A program made the translations under genes and the position numbers. A stretch of DNA of 30,915 nucleotides, from contig QFQD01000039.1 in NCBI GenBank assembly GCA_003241485.1, positions 1 through 30,915 on the forward strand. The letters are read 5' to 3'. The stretch comes from Ancylobacter novellus. GTDB lineage: Bacteria > Pseudomonadota > Alphaproteobacteria > Rhizobiales > Xanthobacteraceae. The notes under the pieces were generated by a model, which was not told the origin of the DNA, did not search any database, and worked only from the letters and a program-made list of their open reading frames with translations. Positions 1 through 6,532 of the stretch are shown here, one piece after another. The stretch's first letter is position 1. Every line of letters starts with the position of its first letter.

Positions 1-1
1 A

Positions 2-79
2 GGACACCTTGAAAGTGTCATCCAGCGAATGATGAAGCCAGATCAACGGCTTCTGCTCAAAATGACAGTTGACGGCTGA
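2..79 (+). other. Possible 3' end of an unidentified reading frame
   Basis: An open frame enters from the left edge and stops with TGA at 77-79, giving about 25 residues that end in KMTVDG. I do not recognise it. This stretch is visibly less GC-rich than the rest of the window and ends just before the truncated DUF736 gene, so it could be the tail of an inserted element (for example a transposase end). It could equally be a chance frame. Sequence to the left is needed to decide. Confidence 0.2.
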
Positions 80-84
80 CCTAA

Positions 85-366
85 AACGAGTTCACCGGCA
101 ACATCCGCACCCTCGGCCTCAAGGCCCGGACCCGCATCGTCCGCATCCCGAACCCCTCGGACCGGGGCCCCCAGTTCCGCATCTTCGACGCCGACAATGT
201 CGAGCTCGGCGCAGCCTGGCAGAAGACCGCCGAGGAGACCGGTCGCGACTACCTCTCGGTCAAGCTCGACGATCCGAGCTTCCGCGAACCGCTCTACGCG
301 ACCCTGGTCGAGGTGGAAGGCGAGGAAGGCCTGCAGCTGATCTGGTCCCGGCCGCGGCGGGATTGA
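85..366 (+). pseudogene. DUF736 family protein, 5'-truncated remnant
   Basis: Read from 85 the frame gives a typical DUF736 body: it opens with NEFTGNIRTLGLKAR, continues through a central FDADNVELGAAW and ends with LIWSRPRRD before TGA at 364-366. DUF736 proteins are small (about 100 residues) and of unknown function, common in rhizobial conjugative elements. Here the usual first dozen or so residues, including the start codon, are missing: an in-frame TAA sits at 82-84 directly before the conserved NEFTG, and there is no ATG or GTG to replace it. The sequence upstream of 84 is unrelated and less GC-rich, so the start was probably removed by an insertion or recombination event. The 93 remaining codons are otherwise undamaged, which suggests a recent event. 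Family assignment is by recognition of the sequence; the truncation is seen directly. Confidence 0.75.
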
Positions 367-381
367 TCGCAGCGACGCGAG

Positions 382-403
382 GGCTCCGCCGCAAAGCGGG
401 GCC
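382..403 (+). terminator. Hairpin between DUF736 remnant and next gene
   Basis: GGCTCCGC (382-389) pairs with GCGGGGCC (396-403), an 8-bp stem with one G-U pair around the loop CGCAAA. It is followed by a moderately T-rich TTCGTCCTTT. It lies 15 bases after the DUF736 stop and about 30 before the next ATG, so it could be a weak terminator or an attenuating or processing hairpin. Confidence 0.4.
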
Positions 404-434
404 TTCGTCCTTTCCGGCACGCGAGGAGACCCTG

Positions 435-629
435 ATGACGCGATCCCACTCAACACAACGGCGACAGCCGCATCCCGACGACATCGTTCTCTGGCCCGAC
501 GGCACCTGGGCCACGCTTGAGGACGTGCGGAACGGCGATTTCGACTGGATGTCGGATGACTATGAGATCATCGACCACATGGACGACGCCCGGCTGAAGG
601 CGGCCGGCGTCATCGACGAGACCATGTGA
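435..629 (+). CDS. Small hypothetical acidic protein (64 aa)
   Basis: Start ATG at 435 is preceded by a good Shine-Dalgarno GAGGAGA at 423-429, so I place the start here rather than further upstream in the same open frame, which merely runs through the DUF736 region. The product is 64 residues, acidic in its second half (runs such as MSDDYEIIDHMDD), with a W-x-D-G-T-W motif near residue 21. It has no signal peptide or membrane segment. Function is unknown to me. Small proteins of this kind often sit next to DUF736 genes in rhizobial mobile elements, and the tight spacing suggests the two were cotranscribed before the upstream gene was truncated. Confidence 0.65.
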   Translation: MTRSHSTQRRQPHPDDIVLWPDGTWATLEDVRNGDFDWMSDDYEIIDHMDDARLKAAGVIDETM

Positions 630-638
630 CGCTTCCTG

Positions 639-662
639 GCCGGCAGCGCTTCGCTTGCCGGC
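639..662. terminator. Hairpin between convergent genes
   Basis: GCCGGCAGCG (639-648) pairs with CGC-T-TGCCGGC (652-662), a 10-bp stem with one bulged T and a 3-base loop. It lies between the stop of the plus-strand gene (629) and the stop of the minus-strand WGR gene (681), the expected place for a bidirectional terminator. Downstream T-runs are short. Confidence 0.5.
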
Positions 663-680
663 GATTCTTATGGGGCCGGT

Positions 681-1001
681 TCAGTCCACGTCGCGATAGC
701 CGCGCCGCCGCTTGCTGCGCTCGAGGCGGCGCAGCGCATCGTCGGCCTCGTCCGGTCGGTCGAAGGTCTGCATCATGGCCTGGCCGTTCGACCCGATCCG
801 GCCCCAGTTGCGGATGACCGAAGCGCCGCCGAACAGTGTCGGCTGGATCGCCAGCGCGTAGAAGCGCCGCATGTTCTGCGTCGGGTCGATGCGGCGAAGA
901 TGGACGGGTCGGCTGCCCTTCTGGGTCATGCCGGGAGTCTCGCCGCCGCCGGCGGCGGCGTCCAACGCGTTTTTCGAATCGGTCCGGCTCGACCGATTCA
1001 T
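681..1001 (-). CDS. WGR domain-containing protein
   Basis: The 106-residue product contains a WGR domain over roughly its last 70 residues: MRRFYALAIQPTLFGG, then the signature VIRNWGRIGSNGQ, then a helix ending in a basic tail RRLERSKRRRGYRDVD. WGR domains are small putative nucleic-acid-binding modules named for the conserved Trp-Gly-Arg; as stand-alone proteins in alphaproteobacteria their role is undefined. Start choice is uncertain. ATG at 1001 has a GAGG at modest distance, formed by the stop region of the upstream nuclease gene. An internal ATG at 929 would give an 82-residue protein that begins nearer the conserved part. The gene follows the nuclease gene by only 12 bases on the same strand and is probably cotranscribed with it. 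Confidence 0.75.
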   Translation of the reverse strand: MNRSSRTDSKNALDAAAGGGETPGMTQKGSRPVHLRRIDPTQNMRRFYALAIQPTLFGGASVIRNWGRIGSNGQAMMQTFDRPDEADDALRRLERSKRRRGYRDVD

Positions 1002-1013
1002 TGAGCTGATGCC

Positions 1014-1475
1014 TCAGTCGCACCAGCTACGCCGGCCGCCGCCCCAGCGCCGGACAAGCCCTTCGGCTACCATGCGCTCGCCGATCGAGCGGCCCGCACG
1101 CAGCACCGTGCGCAGCTTGCGGCCGAACGGGTCTTCGTCCCGCGAGCCCGCGACCAGCGAAAACGGCCCGGCGTTCAGCAGCGCCCGCAGCCTGTGCTTC
1201 GCAGCCACGCCCAGCTCCCCCTCATGTGCGCAGCGTGGCGGCGTGAGTTCCGGGGCGTCGATGTCGGCGATCCGGATCTTTTGTCGTCCGAGCCAGAATG
1301 TGTCGCCGTCGACCACGCAGTCGAACCGCCGGGCGCTGCCACAGATGGAGAACGAGGCCGTCACGGTATCGGAAATCGCCCCCCGCGTCGGCTCAGCATT
1401 TCCGCGACATGGCCAATGAAGCGCGGCGAGGGCGAGCGCGGCGACGAGAGCGCCTCTAGTAGGGAGAACAATCAT
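1014..1475 (-). CDS. Thermonuclease (SNase-like) family protein, secreted
   Basis: A 153-residue protein with a staphylococcal-nuclease-like (SNase/OB-fold) domain. The visible family motifs are VDGDTFWLG (residues 55-63), KIRIADIDAPEL (66-77, with the metal-binding Asp and the Arg and Glu region of the active site) and DPFGRKL (115-121, second active-site Arg). Residues 1-27 (MIVLPTRGALVAALALAALH...) look like a signal peptide, so it probably acts in the periplasm or outside the cell, cutting DNA or RNA. I chose ATG 1475 because the signal peptide begins there and it forms an ATGA overlap with the end of the upstream small membrane protein gene, which suggests translational coupling. The longer open frame upstream is not protein-like. 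Such nucleases are common cargo of conjugative elements in this group; substrate and role are not shown by the sequence. Confidence 0.85.
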   Translation of the reverse strand: MIVLPTRGALVAALALAALHWPCRGNAEPTRGAISDTVTASFSICGSARRFDCVVDGDTFWLGRQKIRIADIDAPELTPPRCAHEGELGVAAKHRLRALLNAGPFSLVAGSRDEDPFGRKLRTVLRAGRSIGERMVAEGLVRRWGGGRRSWCD

Positions 1476-1759
1476 TCTGCGGGAGCACTGCTCAGACCGC
1501 CCGGCTGAACCGAGCTGCGATGCTGTCGTTCCGAACGGGAGGATATGGCCAATGCGGTGTGTCTTTCTCCGATCGAAACCGGGGCAGGCCGGACGACCCG
1601 GGTGGCGTTTGGTATCAGAATAGCCAGCCCGGCAAGACATGCGGTCACCGACAAGGAGATTTGGGCGAGCCGCCTGCGGCGGACTGGCTCTACTCGCGCC
1701 GCTGCGCACCGCTCCCGGAGCCCGCTGCGCGGTCTCCGCCCATGCGGGTGACGATCCAT
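1472..1759 (-). CDS. Small single-pass membrane protein, hypothetical
   Basis: This frame ends at 1472 with TGA overlapping the ATG of the nuclease gene (ATGA). Its second half reads as a real protein: an arginine-rich stretch (VRRRRLAQ) followed by a hydrophobic segment (ISLSVTACLAGLAILIP) and a polar tail ending SSAPAE. The arginines before the hydrophobic segment predict an N-in, C-out signal-anchor topology. The start is uncertain: ATG 1759 gives 95 residues but has no clear ribosome site, while TTG 1654 or GTG 1648 would give about 60 residues starting just at the hydrophobic segment. I recognise no family. The coupling to a secreted nuclease suggests a related envelope role or joint regulation; this is inference. 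Confidence 0.45.
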   Translation of the reverse strand: MDRHPHGRRPRSGLRERCAAARVEPVRRRRLAQISLSVTACLAGLAILIPNATRVVRPAPVSIGERHTALAISSRSERQHRSSVQPGGLSSAPAE

Positions 1760-1940
1760 CTCGCGGGACGAGGTCGCCCGGATCGACCGGGCGCCTCGTC
1801 GCGAGGGACACCCTCGCGCACCTTGCCGGCTGGTCGCCGGATGCGGGCACGGCGCCCGGCGGTCGCCGTGGCTTTCCTCTCTCTCTGACGGCCTATTGTG
1901 CACCCGCCGCTCCGGCGTCAAGGACATCGCGGTTCCCCCA

Positions 1941-1977
1941 ATTTTCCGCCGACGCCCGGGAGGCGCCGCCGGAAAAT
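1941..1977. repeat. 37-bp interrupted palindrome upstream of hypothetical gene
   Basis: ATTTTCCG (1941-1948) and CGGAAAAT (1970-1977) are perfect inverted arms. Inside them CG (1950-1951) pairs with CG (1967-1968) and CGCC (1953-1956) with GGCG (1962-1965) around a CGGGA loop, with only two symmetrical mismatches. With 14 paired positions per arm this is very unlikely to be chance. It could be a large RNA hairpin in the leader, an operator for a dimeric regulator, or a site for a mobile element. Confidence 0.6.
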
Positions 1978-2048
1978 CGGCACCCCCGCTCGCCGCCGCA
2001 GGCGGTCGCTTCGCGATCCCTGACTCCTCGCGCCTACGGTGCAGCCGC

Positions 2049-2066
2049 CTTTCGTCAGAACGAAAG
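2049..2066 (+). promoter_or_regulatory. Hairpin overlapping the ribosome binding site of the 2077 gene
   Basis: CTTTCGT (2049-2055) and ACGAAAG (2060-2066) form a perfect 7-bp stem with a CAGA tetraloop. The Shine-Dalgarno AAAGGAGA (2063-2070) begins inside the 3' arm, so folding would hide half of it. This could tune translation of the downstream gene. Confidence 0.5.
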
Positions 2067-2076
2067 GAGACACCCC

Positions 2077-2583
2077 ATGTCCGACATCGACTACCTCTCG
2101 CTGTTCACGCGCCTCAACGGCTTCAGGTTCATAGCCAGGATCAGTCGCGTCGGTTGCGACAATGATCTCGCGCGCAGCGCACACGACCGGCTCGTCGCCA
2201 AGCTCGGCGATCTGATCGAGCTGATGATACGCGCGGTGGAGGCGCAGCGGTGCGCGCGAGACGGCGCTGACCCGGCGCGCGCCGAGCAGGCCGCCGAAGA
2301 CCTCTATTGGATCGAGGCGGAATTCGAACACCGCTGGATCGCGCAGCCGCAGCCGCTCCTCGATCATCTCGACATCGACCTCGCGACGCAGGAGATATTC
2401 GATCCCCGCACGAGGCGCTGGTACGCGCTCGCCGAATGCGGCCCGTCGCTGCGCGAGGTGAGTGACCGCAGCCTCTGCGGTCTGCGCCAGATCATCGACC
2501 AGATCGCCTGCGAGACCGGCGTGAGCTTCCATGCCCGCCGCATCGTCTACAGGCCCGTGGAGCTGGCGCCGAGCGGCCGCTGA
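2077..2583 (+). CDS. Hypothetical protein (168 aa)
   Basis: Start ATG 2077 is chosen for its strong AAAGGAGA (2063-2070); the longer open frame upstream runs through the palindromic leader and is not protein-like. The 168-residue product is soluble, mostly helical in appearance, rich in Arg, Asp, Glu and Ala, with no signal peptide or membrane segment. A middle stretch (EQAAEDLYWIEAEFEHRW) looks like an amphipathic helix, and a later segment (EIFDPRTRRWYALAECG) could be a beta hairpin. I recognise no domain. It stands alone between a divergent intergenic region and the convergent end of the DUF1173 gene. Its elaborate leader suggests post-transcriptional control. Confidence 0.7.
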   Translation: MSDIDYLSLFTRLNGFRFIARISRVGCDNDLARSAHDRLVAKLGDLIELMIRAVEAQRCARDGADPARAEQAAEDLYWIEAEFEHRWIAQPQPLLDHLDIDLATQEIFDPRTRRWYALAECGPSLREVSDRSLCGLRQIIDQIACETGVSFHARRIVYRPVELAPSGR

Positions 2584-2645
2584 GCCGCAGGCGAGAGGCG
2601 GTCCGGCCGCCTCTCGCTCTCGCATGGAAGCCCCCTCCGACCACG

Positions 2646-3842
2646 TCATGCCGGAAGCTCCGGCATGGCTCCATCGCCGATGTTCCAGGTCCACGACGCG
2701 ATGCCGCTCTCGGCGATCAGCTCGTCGAGCTTTTCCCGATAGTCGGCCTCGGCGCCGTCGGGCACGATATACATGCCGAGCGGTGCGGCGCCGTCCTGCC
2801 GCAGGACGGCGCAGGCCATCGGCTGCGCAGCCGGCATGTCGTAGCGCAGGCTCTTGACGAAGCTCGCGCCGCGCTTCGCCAGCGCGTCGATCAATGCCAC
2901 CTCATAGCGATTCTCGAACGGCAGCCAGCGATCGGTCACCACCATGAGCGCGATCGACTCGATCGAGGCGATGCCGGCGGCATCGATGCCGAAGGTGGCG
3001 ATCGCGATCAGATGCGAATCCGCCGTCGCATTCCAGAGCGCCAGCTCGGAGGCGAACACCGTGTTGATCCGCCGGTGGGCGTCCTCGTTCAGCATGAACG
3101 GGAAGCGCGGAAGATGCTTGATCACGACGCGGTGGCCGAAGCGCGCCGGTGCGATCTCCTTGACCTCGCCGATCAGCATGGCGAGCGAGCGGCGCTTGCC
3201 CTCGGCCTTCAACGCGCGGCTGAGGAACGTCTCGCGCCGCTGCGCGATCGCGGCGTCGCGATCGGCGTCGAACATCTCGGGAATGAACAGGACGTCCGCG
3301 AGCGCCTTGCCCTTCGCGGTCTTGCCCTCGGCCGCCTCGAGCAGGAACTTGCGCAGCACCGCCCAGTTGCGCCGTCCCGTCATCGCCGGACGCCAGCGAT
3401 TGAACTCGGCCTGCTCCCACAGATAGTGCAGCAGGGCGCGCAGGGAGAGGCGCGAACCGTCCGTATTCACCGCACCGGCATCGATCGCGTCGCGCGGCGT
3501 CGGCGCCGTCCGCCCGGCCTGCTTCGACAGGCTGAAATCCAGCTTGAGCAGGGTGACGCCGTCCTCGGCGTTCTCGACGATCGCCTCGCCGTCGACGGCG
3601 CCGAGGCCGGAGAGCGCGTGCGGCGGCTCATAGGAATCGCAGTCGGGATCGTGCCGCGGTCCGCTCCCGGGCATCCGCTTCAGCACATGGCGCCCGCCCG
3701 CGCGCGCGACATACATCGGCACGCCCTCCGGCTGGCACAGGCACAGCGGATGCTCGCGCCGCGCAAAGGCGTCCGCCAGCCGCTCGGCGATGTCGCCGGC
3801 GGTGTCCTCCACTTCGCTGTCGCCGATGCGCAGCCGTCTCAA
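2646..3842 (-). CDS. DUF1173 family protein, translationally coupled to traG
   Basis: A 398-residue protein of the DUF1173 family, which in rhizobial plasmids and integrative elements is encoded directly after traG; its function is not established. The N-terminal part has a Cys/His-rich stretch (residues about 29-63: CLCQPEGVPMYVAR, then GPRHDPDCDSYEPP) that may bind a metal. The rest is a mixed alpha/beta protein without membrane segments or Walker motifs. I place the start at TTG 3842. It overlaps the traG stop (TTGA) and follows GGGAGG at a spacing of 6-7 bases inside the end of traG, so translation is probably coupled. The first downstream ATG in frame would cut off the Cys motif. The much longer open frame upstream of this is only a shadow of traG. 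The link to TraG suggests a role in transfer, which is inference. Confidence 0.8.
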   Translation of the reverse strand: MRRLRIGDSEVEDTAGDIAERLADAFARREHPLCLCQPEGVPMYVARAGGRHVLKRMPGSGPRHDPDCDSYEPPHALSGLGAVDGEAIVENAEDGVTLLKLDFSLSKQAGRTAPTPRDAIDAGAVNTDGSRLSLRALLHYLWEQAEFNRWRPAMTGRRNWAVLRKFLLEAAEGKTAKGKALADVLFIPEMFDADRDAAIAQRRETFLSRALKAEGKRRSLAMLIGEVKEIAPARFGHRVVIKHLPRFPFMLNEDAHRRINTVFASELALWNATADSHLIAIATFGIDAAGIASIESIALMVVTDRWLPFENRYEVALIDALAKRGASFVKSLRYDMPAAQPMACAVLRQDGAAPLGMYIVPDGAEADYREKLDELIAESGIASWTWNIGDGAMPELPA

Positions 3843-5770
3843 AGCGCTCCTCCCTGCACTGCCTCTTTCCGGTGGAACCTGTTTTCGCCGACGCAGCTTC
3901 TCATGTCCTCGCGGCGGAACCAGATCGCCCGCCCGCAGCGCAGCGGCGGATTGCCCGCCGTGAACACGATCTGCTCGTCGGCGCGCATCCGCAGGACCTC
4001 GTGCGGCAGGATGAGCGGGCGGCGCGCCAGCTGCTTCGAGCGCGTGCGCGACGATCCCGACATCTGCGAGGAGCGGCTGAGCTGGTCGACCTCGACCGTG
4101 GTGTCGCCGCAGCGCTTTGAGATGTAGTCGGCGGTCTCTGGATCGTTGATCGCCGCGAAGCTGATCCAGGACGCCGACTCGAACCATTTCGAGGAGGCGT
4201 CGCGGCCGCCATAGGCCTCGCGCATCTGGCCGATGGACTGGAAGAGCAGCGTCATGGAGATGCCGTACTTTCGGCCGGCGTCCCGCGCCGTTTCGAGGAT
4301 CCGCAGAAAGCCCAGCCGCGCGACCTCGTCGAGCAGGAACAGCGTGCGGTCCTTCACCTCGCCATTGCGATTGTAGATCGCGTTCATCAGCGCGCCGATG
4401 ATGACGCGGGCAAGACCCGGATGCGCCTCCAGCACCTTCAGGTCGAGCGCGATGAAGATGTCGGTTCCGCCGTCGGCGAGCTCGTCGGTGGTGAAGCTGT
4501 CGCCGGAGACCAGCGCGGCATAGTTCGGATAGGACAGCCAATGCGTCTCCTTCACCGCATTGGCGTAGACGCCGGAGAAGGTCTCCGGCGTCATGTTGAC
4601 GAACACCGCGACGTTCTCCTTCACGAAGTCCGATCCCGACTGTTCGTAGATCCTCGTCAGTCGCTCGCGCAGCTTCGGCTCCGGCTCCGAGAGATTGGCG
4701 CGGACCTGCCGGAGCGTCTGGTCCTTCTTTTCCGTATGACCCGACAGGCAGACGTCCGCGATCAGCGCCGTCAGAAGCTGCATCGCGGAGGCGCGAAAGA
4801 AGTCGTCGCGCGCCGAGGCCTGCCGTGCGCTATCGGTCATCACCCAGGTCGCGACCGCGACGATGTCCTCTTCCTTCGTCCCCCCGAAACGGCCGATCCA
4901 GTCGAGCGCGTTGAAGCCGGCGGCGACGTCGGCCGGATCGAGCACCACCACCTTGCGGCCCGCCTTGCGCCGATGGCCGATCACCATCGGCGCGACCTCG
5001 GATGAGGGGTCGAGCACCACGAGGCCGCCGCCCCATTTCAGCGCCGAGGGAATCGTCACCGACGTCGTCTTGAAGCCGCCGGAGCCGGCGAAGACGATGC
5101 CGTGCGACGAGCCGAACGACCCGTCGAAGCAGAGCAGCGGCGAGCGGCCACCGCTGCCCCAGCTGTCGCGGCTGTCGGCGCGGAACGCGATGCCGGCGAC
5201 GGAGTCGCGGTCGACCCGATAGCGCTCGCCAATGACGATGCCGCCGGCGTCGCCGAACAGCTTGCCGGCGGCCTCCATCTTCATCCAGTCGGTCTCGCCA
5301 TGGATCGCGCGCCGGCCCGTGATCCGGCGCGGCGTCGCTGCCGCGAAGGCGGCATTTCCCTTGATGGCGACGCGCAGCGCGAACATCGCGCAAACAAATG
5401 CGATCGCCGCCCCGACGCTCGTTCCCGGATCGGCATAGGCAAGCACGGATTGCCCCGCCGGCACGCGGCCCGCGAGGGCCGCGAGGCGCACGCCCTCGCG
5501 GATGACGGCGATGCCGATGACGGCGGCGCTCCCGGTCACGACGCCCCATCCGACCGCCCGGATCGCGATCGCGCCGGCCGCGGCGAAGAGCAGGATCAAT
5601 CCGGCCCCGCCGGCCAGCGCATAGGGCAGCGCGAGCCCGGCACGGCCGAGCATCAGGCGCGCGGCCTCAGTCTTGCCGAAGCCCGCCAGCCAGTGCTCGG
5701 CGCCGGTCGTCGTGACCGCCACCACGATCATGATCGCCGCCTGCAGCCCGGCGAGCAGCACCCTATTCAT
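3839..5770 (-). CDS. traG: TraG type IV coupling protein
   Basis: A 643-residue VirD4/TraG-family coupling ATPase, the usual length for Ti-type TraG. It brings the TraA-bound single strand from the relaxosome to the Trb secretion channel at the inner membrane. The N-terminus has hydrophobic segments (about 5-22, 50-71, 78-92 and 118-135) that anchor it. The Walker A motif GSGGFKTTS lies at 229-237 and Walker B LFLLDE at 477-482. The C-terminal part contains the family stretch PLILPHEVLRMRADEQI and a GNPPLRCGR tail. Its ATG (5770) overlaps the end of traD by 8 bases, so traC-traD-traG-DUF1173 is one compact operon reading away from oriT. No damage is visible. Confidence 0.97.
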   Translation of the reverse strand: MNRVLLAGLQAAIMIVVAVTTTGAEHWLAGFGKTEAARLMLGRAGLALPYALAGGAGLILLFAAAGAIAIRAVGWGVVTGSAAVIGIAVIREGVRLAALAGRVPAGQSVLAYADPGTSVGAAIAFVCAMFALRVAIKGNAAFAAATPRRITGRRAIHGETDWMKMEAAGKLFGDAGGIVIGERYRVDRDSVAGIAFRADSRDSWGSGGRSPLLCFDGSFGSSHGIVFAGSGGFKTTSVTIPSALKWGGGLVVLDPSSEVAPMVIGHRRKAGRKVVVLDPADVAAGFNALDWIGRFGGTKEEDIVAVATWVMTDSARQASARDDFFRASAMQLLTALIADVCLSGHTEKKDQTLRQVRANLSEPEPKLRERLTRIYEQSGSDFVKENVAVFVNMTPETFSGVYANAVKETHWLSYPNYAALVSGDSFTTDELADGGTDIFIALDLKVLEAHPGLARVIIGALMNAIYNRNGEVKDRTLFLLDEVARLGFLRILETARDAGRKYGISMTLLFQSIGQMREAYGGRDASSKWFESASWISFAAINDPETADYISKRCGDTTVEVDQLSRSSQMSGSSRTRSKQLARRPLILPHEVLRMRADEQIVFTAGNPPLRCGRAIWFRREDMRSCVGENRFHRKEAVQGGAL

Positions 5771-5978
5771 GATCGCGCCCGAAGGCTTCCGCGCCGATGG
5801 CGCTGAGCCGCGTTCGCTCGGCCTCGTCCTCGCTGGCGCGGCGCTGCCCGTCGATCAGCAAGCCGAGAAGCAGTGCGCGCTTCTCGTAGCGCAGCCCCGC
5901 CTTCACAATCAGGCCGCCGAGCTCGATCTTCTCGCGCGTGTCCCTCTTGCGGGCGTCCGATGAGCTCGACCGGCGCAT
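5763..5978 (-). CDS. traD: TraD conjugal transfer protein (71 aa)
   Basis: A 71-residue protein with the conserved Ti-type TraD block KRDTREKIELGGLIVKAGLRYEKRALLLG (cited here as residues 11 to about 39). Despite the name it is not related to the F-plasmid coupling protein TraD; it is a small accessory protein of the relaxosome side of Ti-type systems with no defined biochemical activity. It begins 4 bases after the traC stop and overlaps traG, so all three are probably translated together. Confidence 0.93.
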   Translation of the reverse strand: MRRSSSSDARKRDTREKIELGGLIVKAGLRYEKRALLLGLLIDGQRRASEDEAERTRLSAIGAEAFGRDHE

Positions 5979-5982
5979 GCGC

Positions 5983-6279
5983 TCAAGCCTCGCGATCGCC
6001 GCCCTGAGCCGCGCCAGCCGCGAGCGTCGCGGACGCCCCGCCGTTTGGCTGCCGGCCAGCGCCGCCCTTTCTCCCGCTCGACGCGCCGGCGTCGTCGCGA
6101 AACCGTTTCGCCACCTCCTCGAAGGCCGAGAGCAGCGCCGTCTCCTCGATCTCGATCTCGCCGAGACCGGCCTTCAGCGCGATCCGGCCGATGCGTTCGG
6201 CCTCGCGTGTCTCGGCCTGCCGCAGCTGGTCCTGCAGCCTGGCGATTTCCTCCCTGATCTGTCGCGACGGCTTCTTCAT
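5983..6279 (-). CDS. traC: TraC conjugal transfer protein (relaxosome accessory)
   Basis: A 98-residue Ti-type TraC. It starts MKKPSRQIREEIARLQDQL, a charged helix likely to form a coiled coil, followed by the conserved block ERIGRIALKAGLGEIEIEE and a flexible Gly/Ala-rich tail. In Ti plasmids traC lies beside oriT and its product is thought to help TraA process it. GGAAGG precedes ATG 6279. It is the first gene of the operon reading leftward from the oriT region, so its promoter should lie within 6280-6450. Confidence 0.93.
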   Translation of the reverse strand: MKKPSRQIREEIARLQDQLRQAETREAERIGRIALKAGLGEIEIEETALLSAFEEVAKRFRDDAGASSGRKGGAGRQPNGGASATLAAGAAQGGDREA

Positions 6280-6350
6280 TCCGGTTGACCTTCCGCTGTC
6301 CGGTTTCTGCTGGATCGAGGCCCAGCTTTCCCCGGATGAGCGCCAGCGGC

Positions 6351-6460
6351 GACTAGTAAAAAAGCTAGTCGGCGAAGCCGACGCCGCTTGAGATCATCCC
6401 GGCCGTTCCGAAGGAGCGGCATCCAAGGGCGCAGTAATACGTCGCTGCCGCGACGTGCTG
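6351..6460. other. oriT: Origin of transfer (oriT) with nic region and hairpin array
   Basis: The divergent traC-traA interval contains CCAAGGGCGCAGTAATACG (6424-6442), matching the RSF1010/Ti-type nic core as I know it (GGGCGCA followed by a short AT segment and CGTCGC). Directly after it ACGTCGC (6440-6446) and GCGACGT (6451-6457) form a perfect inverted repeat around TGCC. By analogy with RSF1010 the cut would fall on the minus strand, between the bases opposite 6430 and 6429; this is inferred, not seen. Upstream are three more hairpins: GACTAG/CTAGTC (6351-6370), GTCGGC/GCCGAC (6368-6382, overlapping the first by 3 bases) and GCCGTTCC/GGAGCGGC (6402-6420). They are candidate binding sites for TraC/TraD or terminators isolating the divergent operons. 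I see no 18-bp tra box of the Ti type here. Confidence 0.88.
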
Positions 6461-6532
6461 CGCCGGCCCTGGCGGGGCCGGCCTCTCCCGACGAACACGC
6501 CGTTCGAGGTTTCACCGGGAGACGCCGTCACC

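Larger units (their letters stand above)
1760..2076. other. Divergent intergenic region with strong dyads
   Basis: 317 bases separate the minus-strand membrane protein/nuclease pair from the plus-strand gene at 2077, so both promoters should lie here. I see no convincing gene. The right half holds a 37-base inverted repeat (1941-1977), a GC-rich stretch with further self-complementarity (about 1985-2015) and a hairpin that overlaps the ribosome site of the 2077 gene. No clear -35/-10 pair stands out. Confidence 0.5.

Noticed and set aside
3843..4541. N-terminal extension of the DUF1173 frame back to 4541
   Set aside because: The extension is an out-of-frame copy of traG with no family similarity. 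The coupled TTG start at 3842 fits better.
6280..6532. Ti-type tra box upstream of traA or traC
   Set aside because: The dyads present (GACTAG/CTAGTC, GTCGGC/GCCGAC, GCCGTTCC/GGAGCGGC) do not match the 18-bp tra-box pattern.
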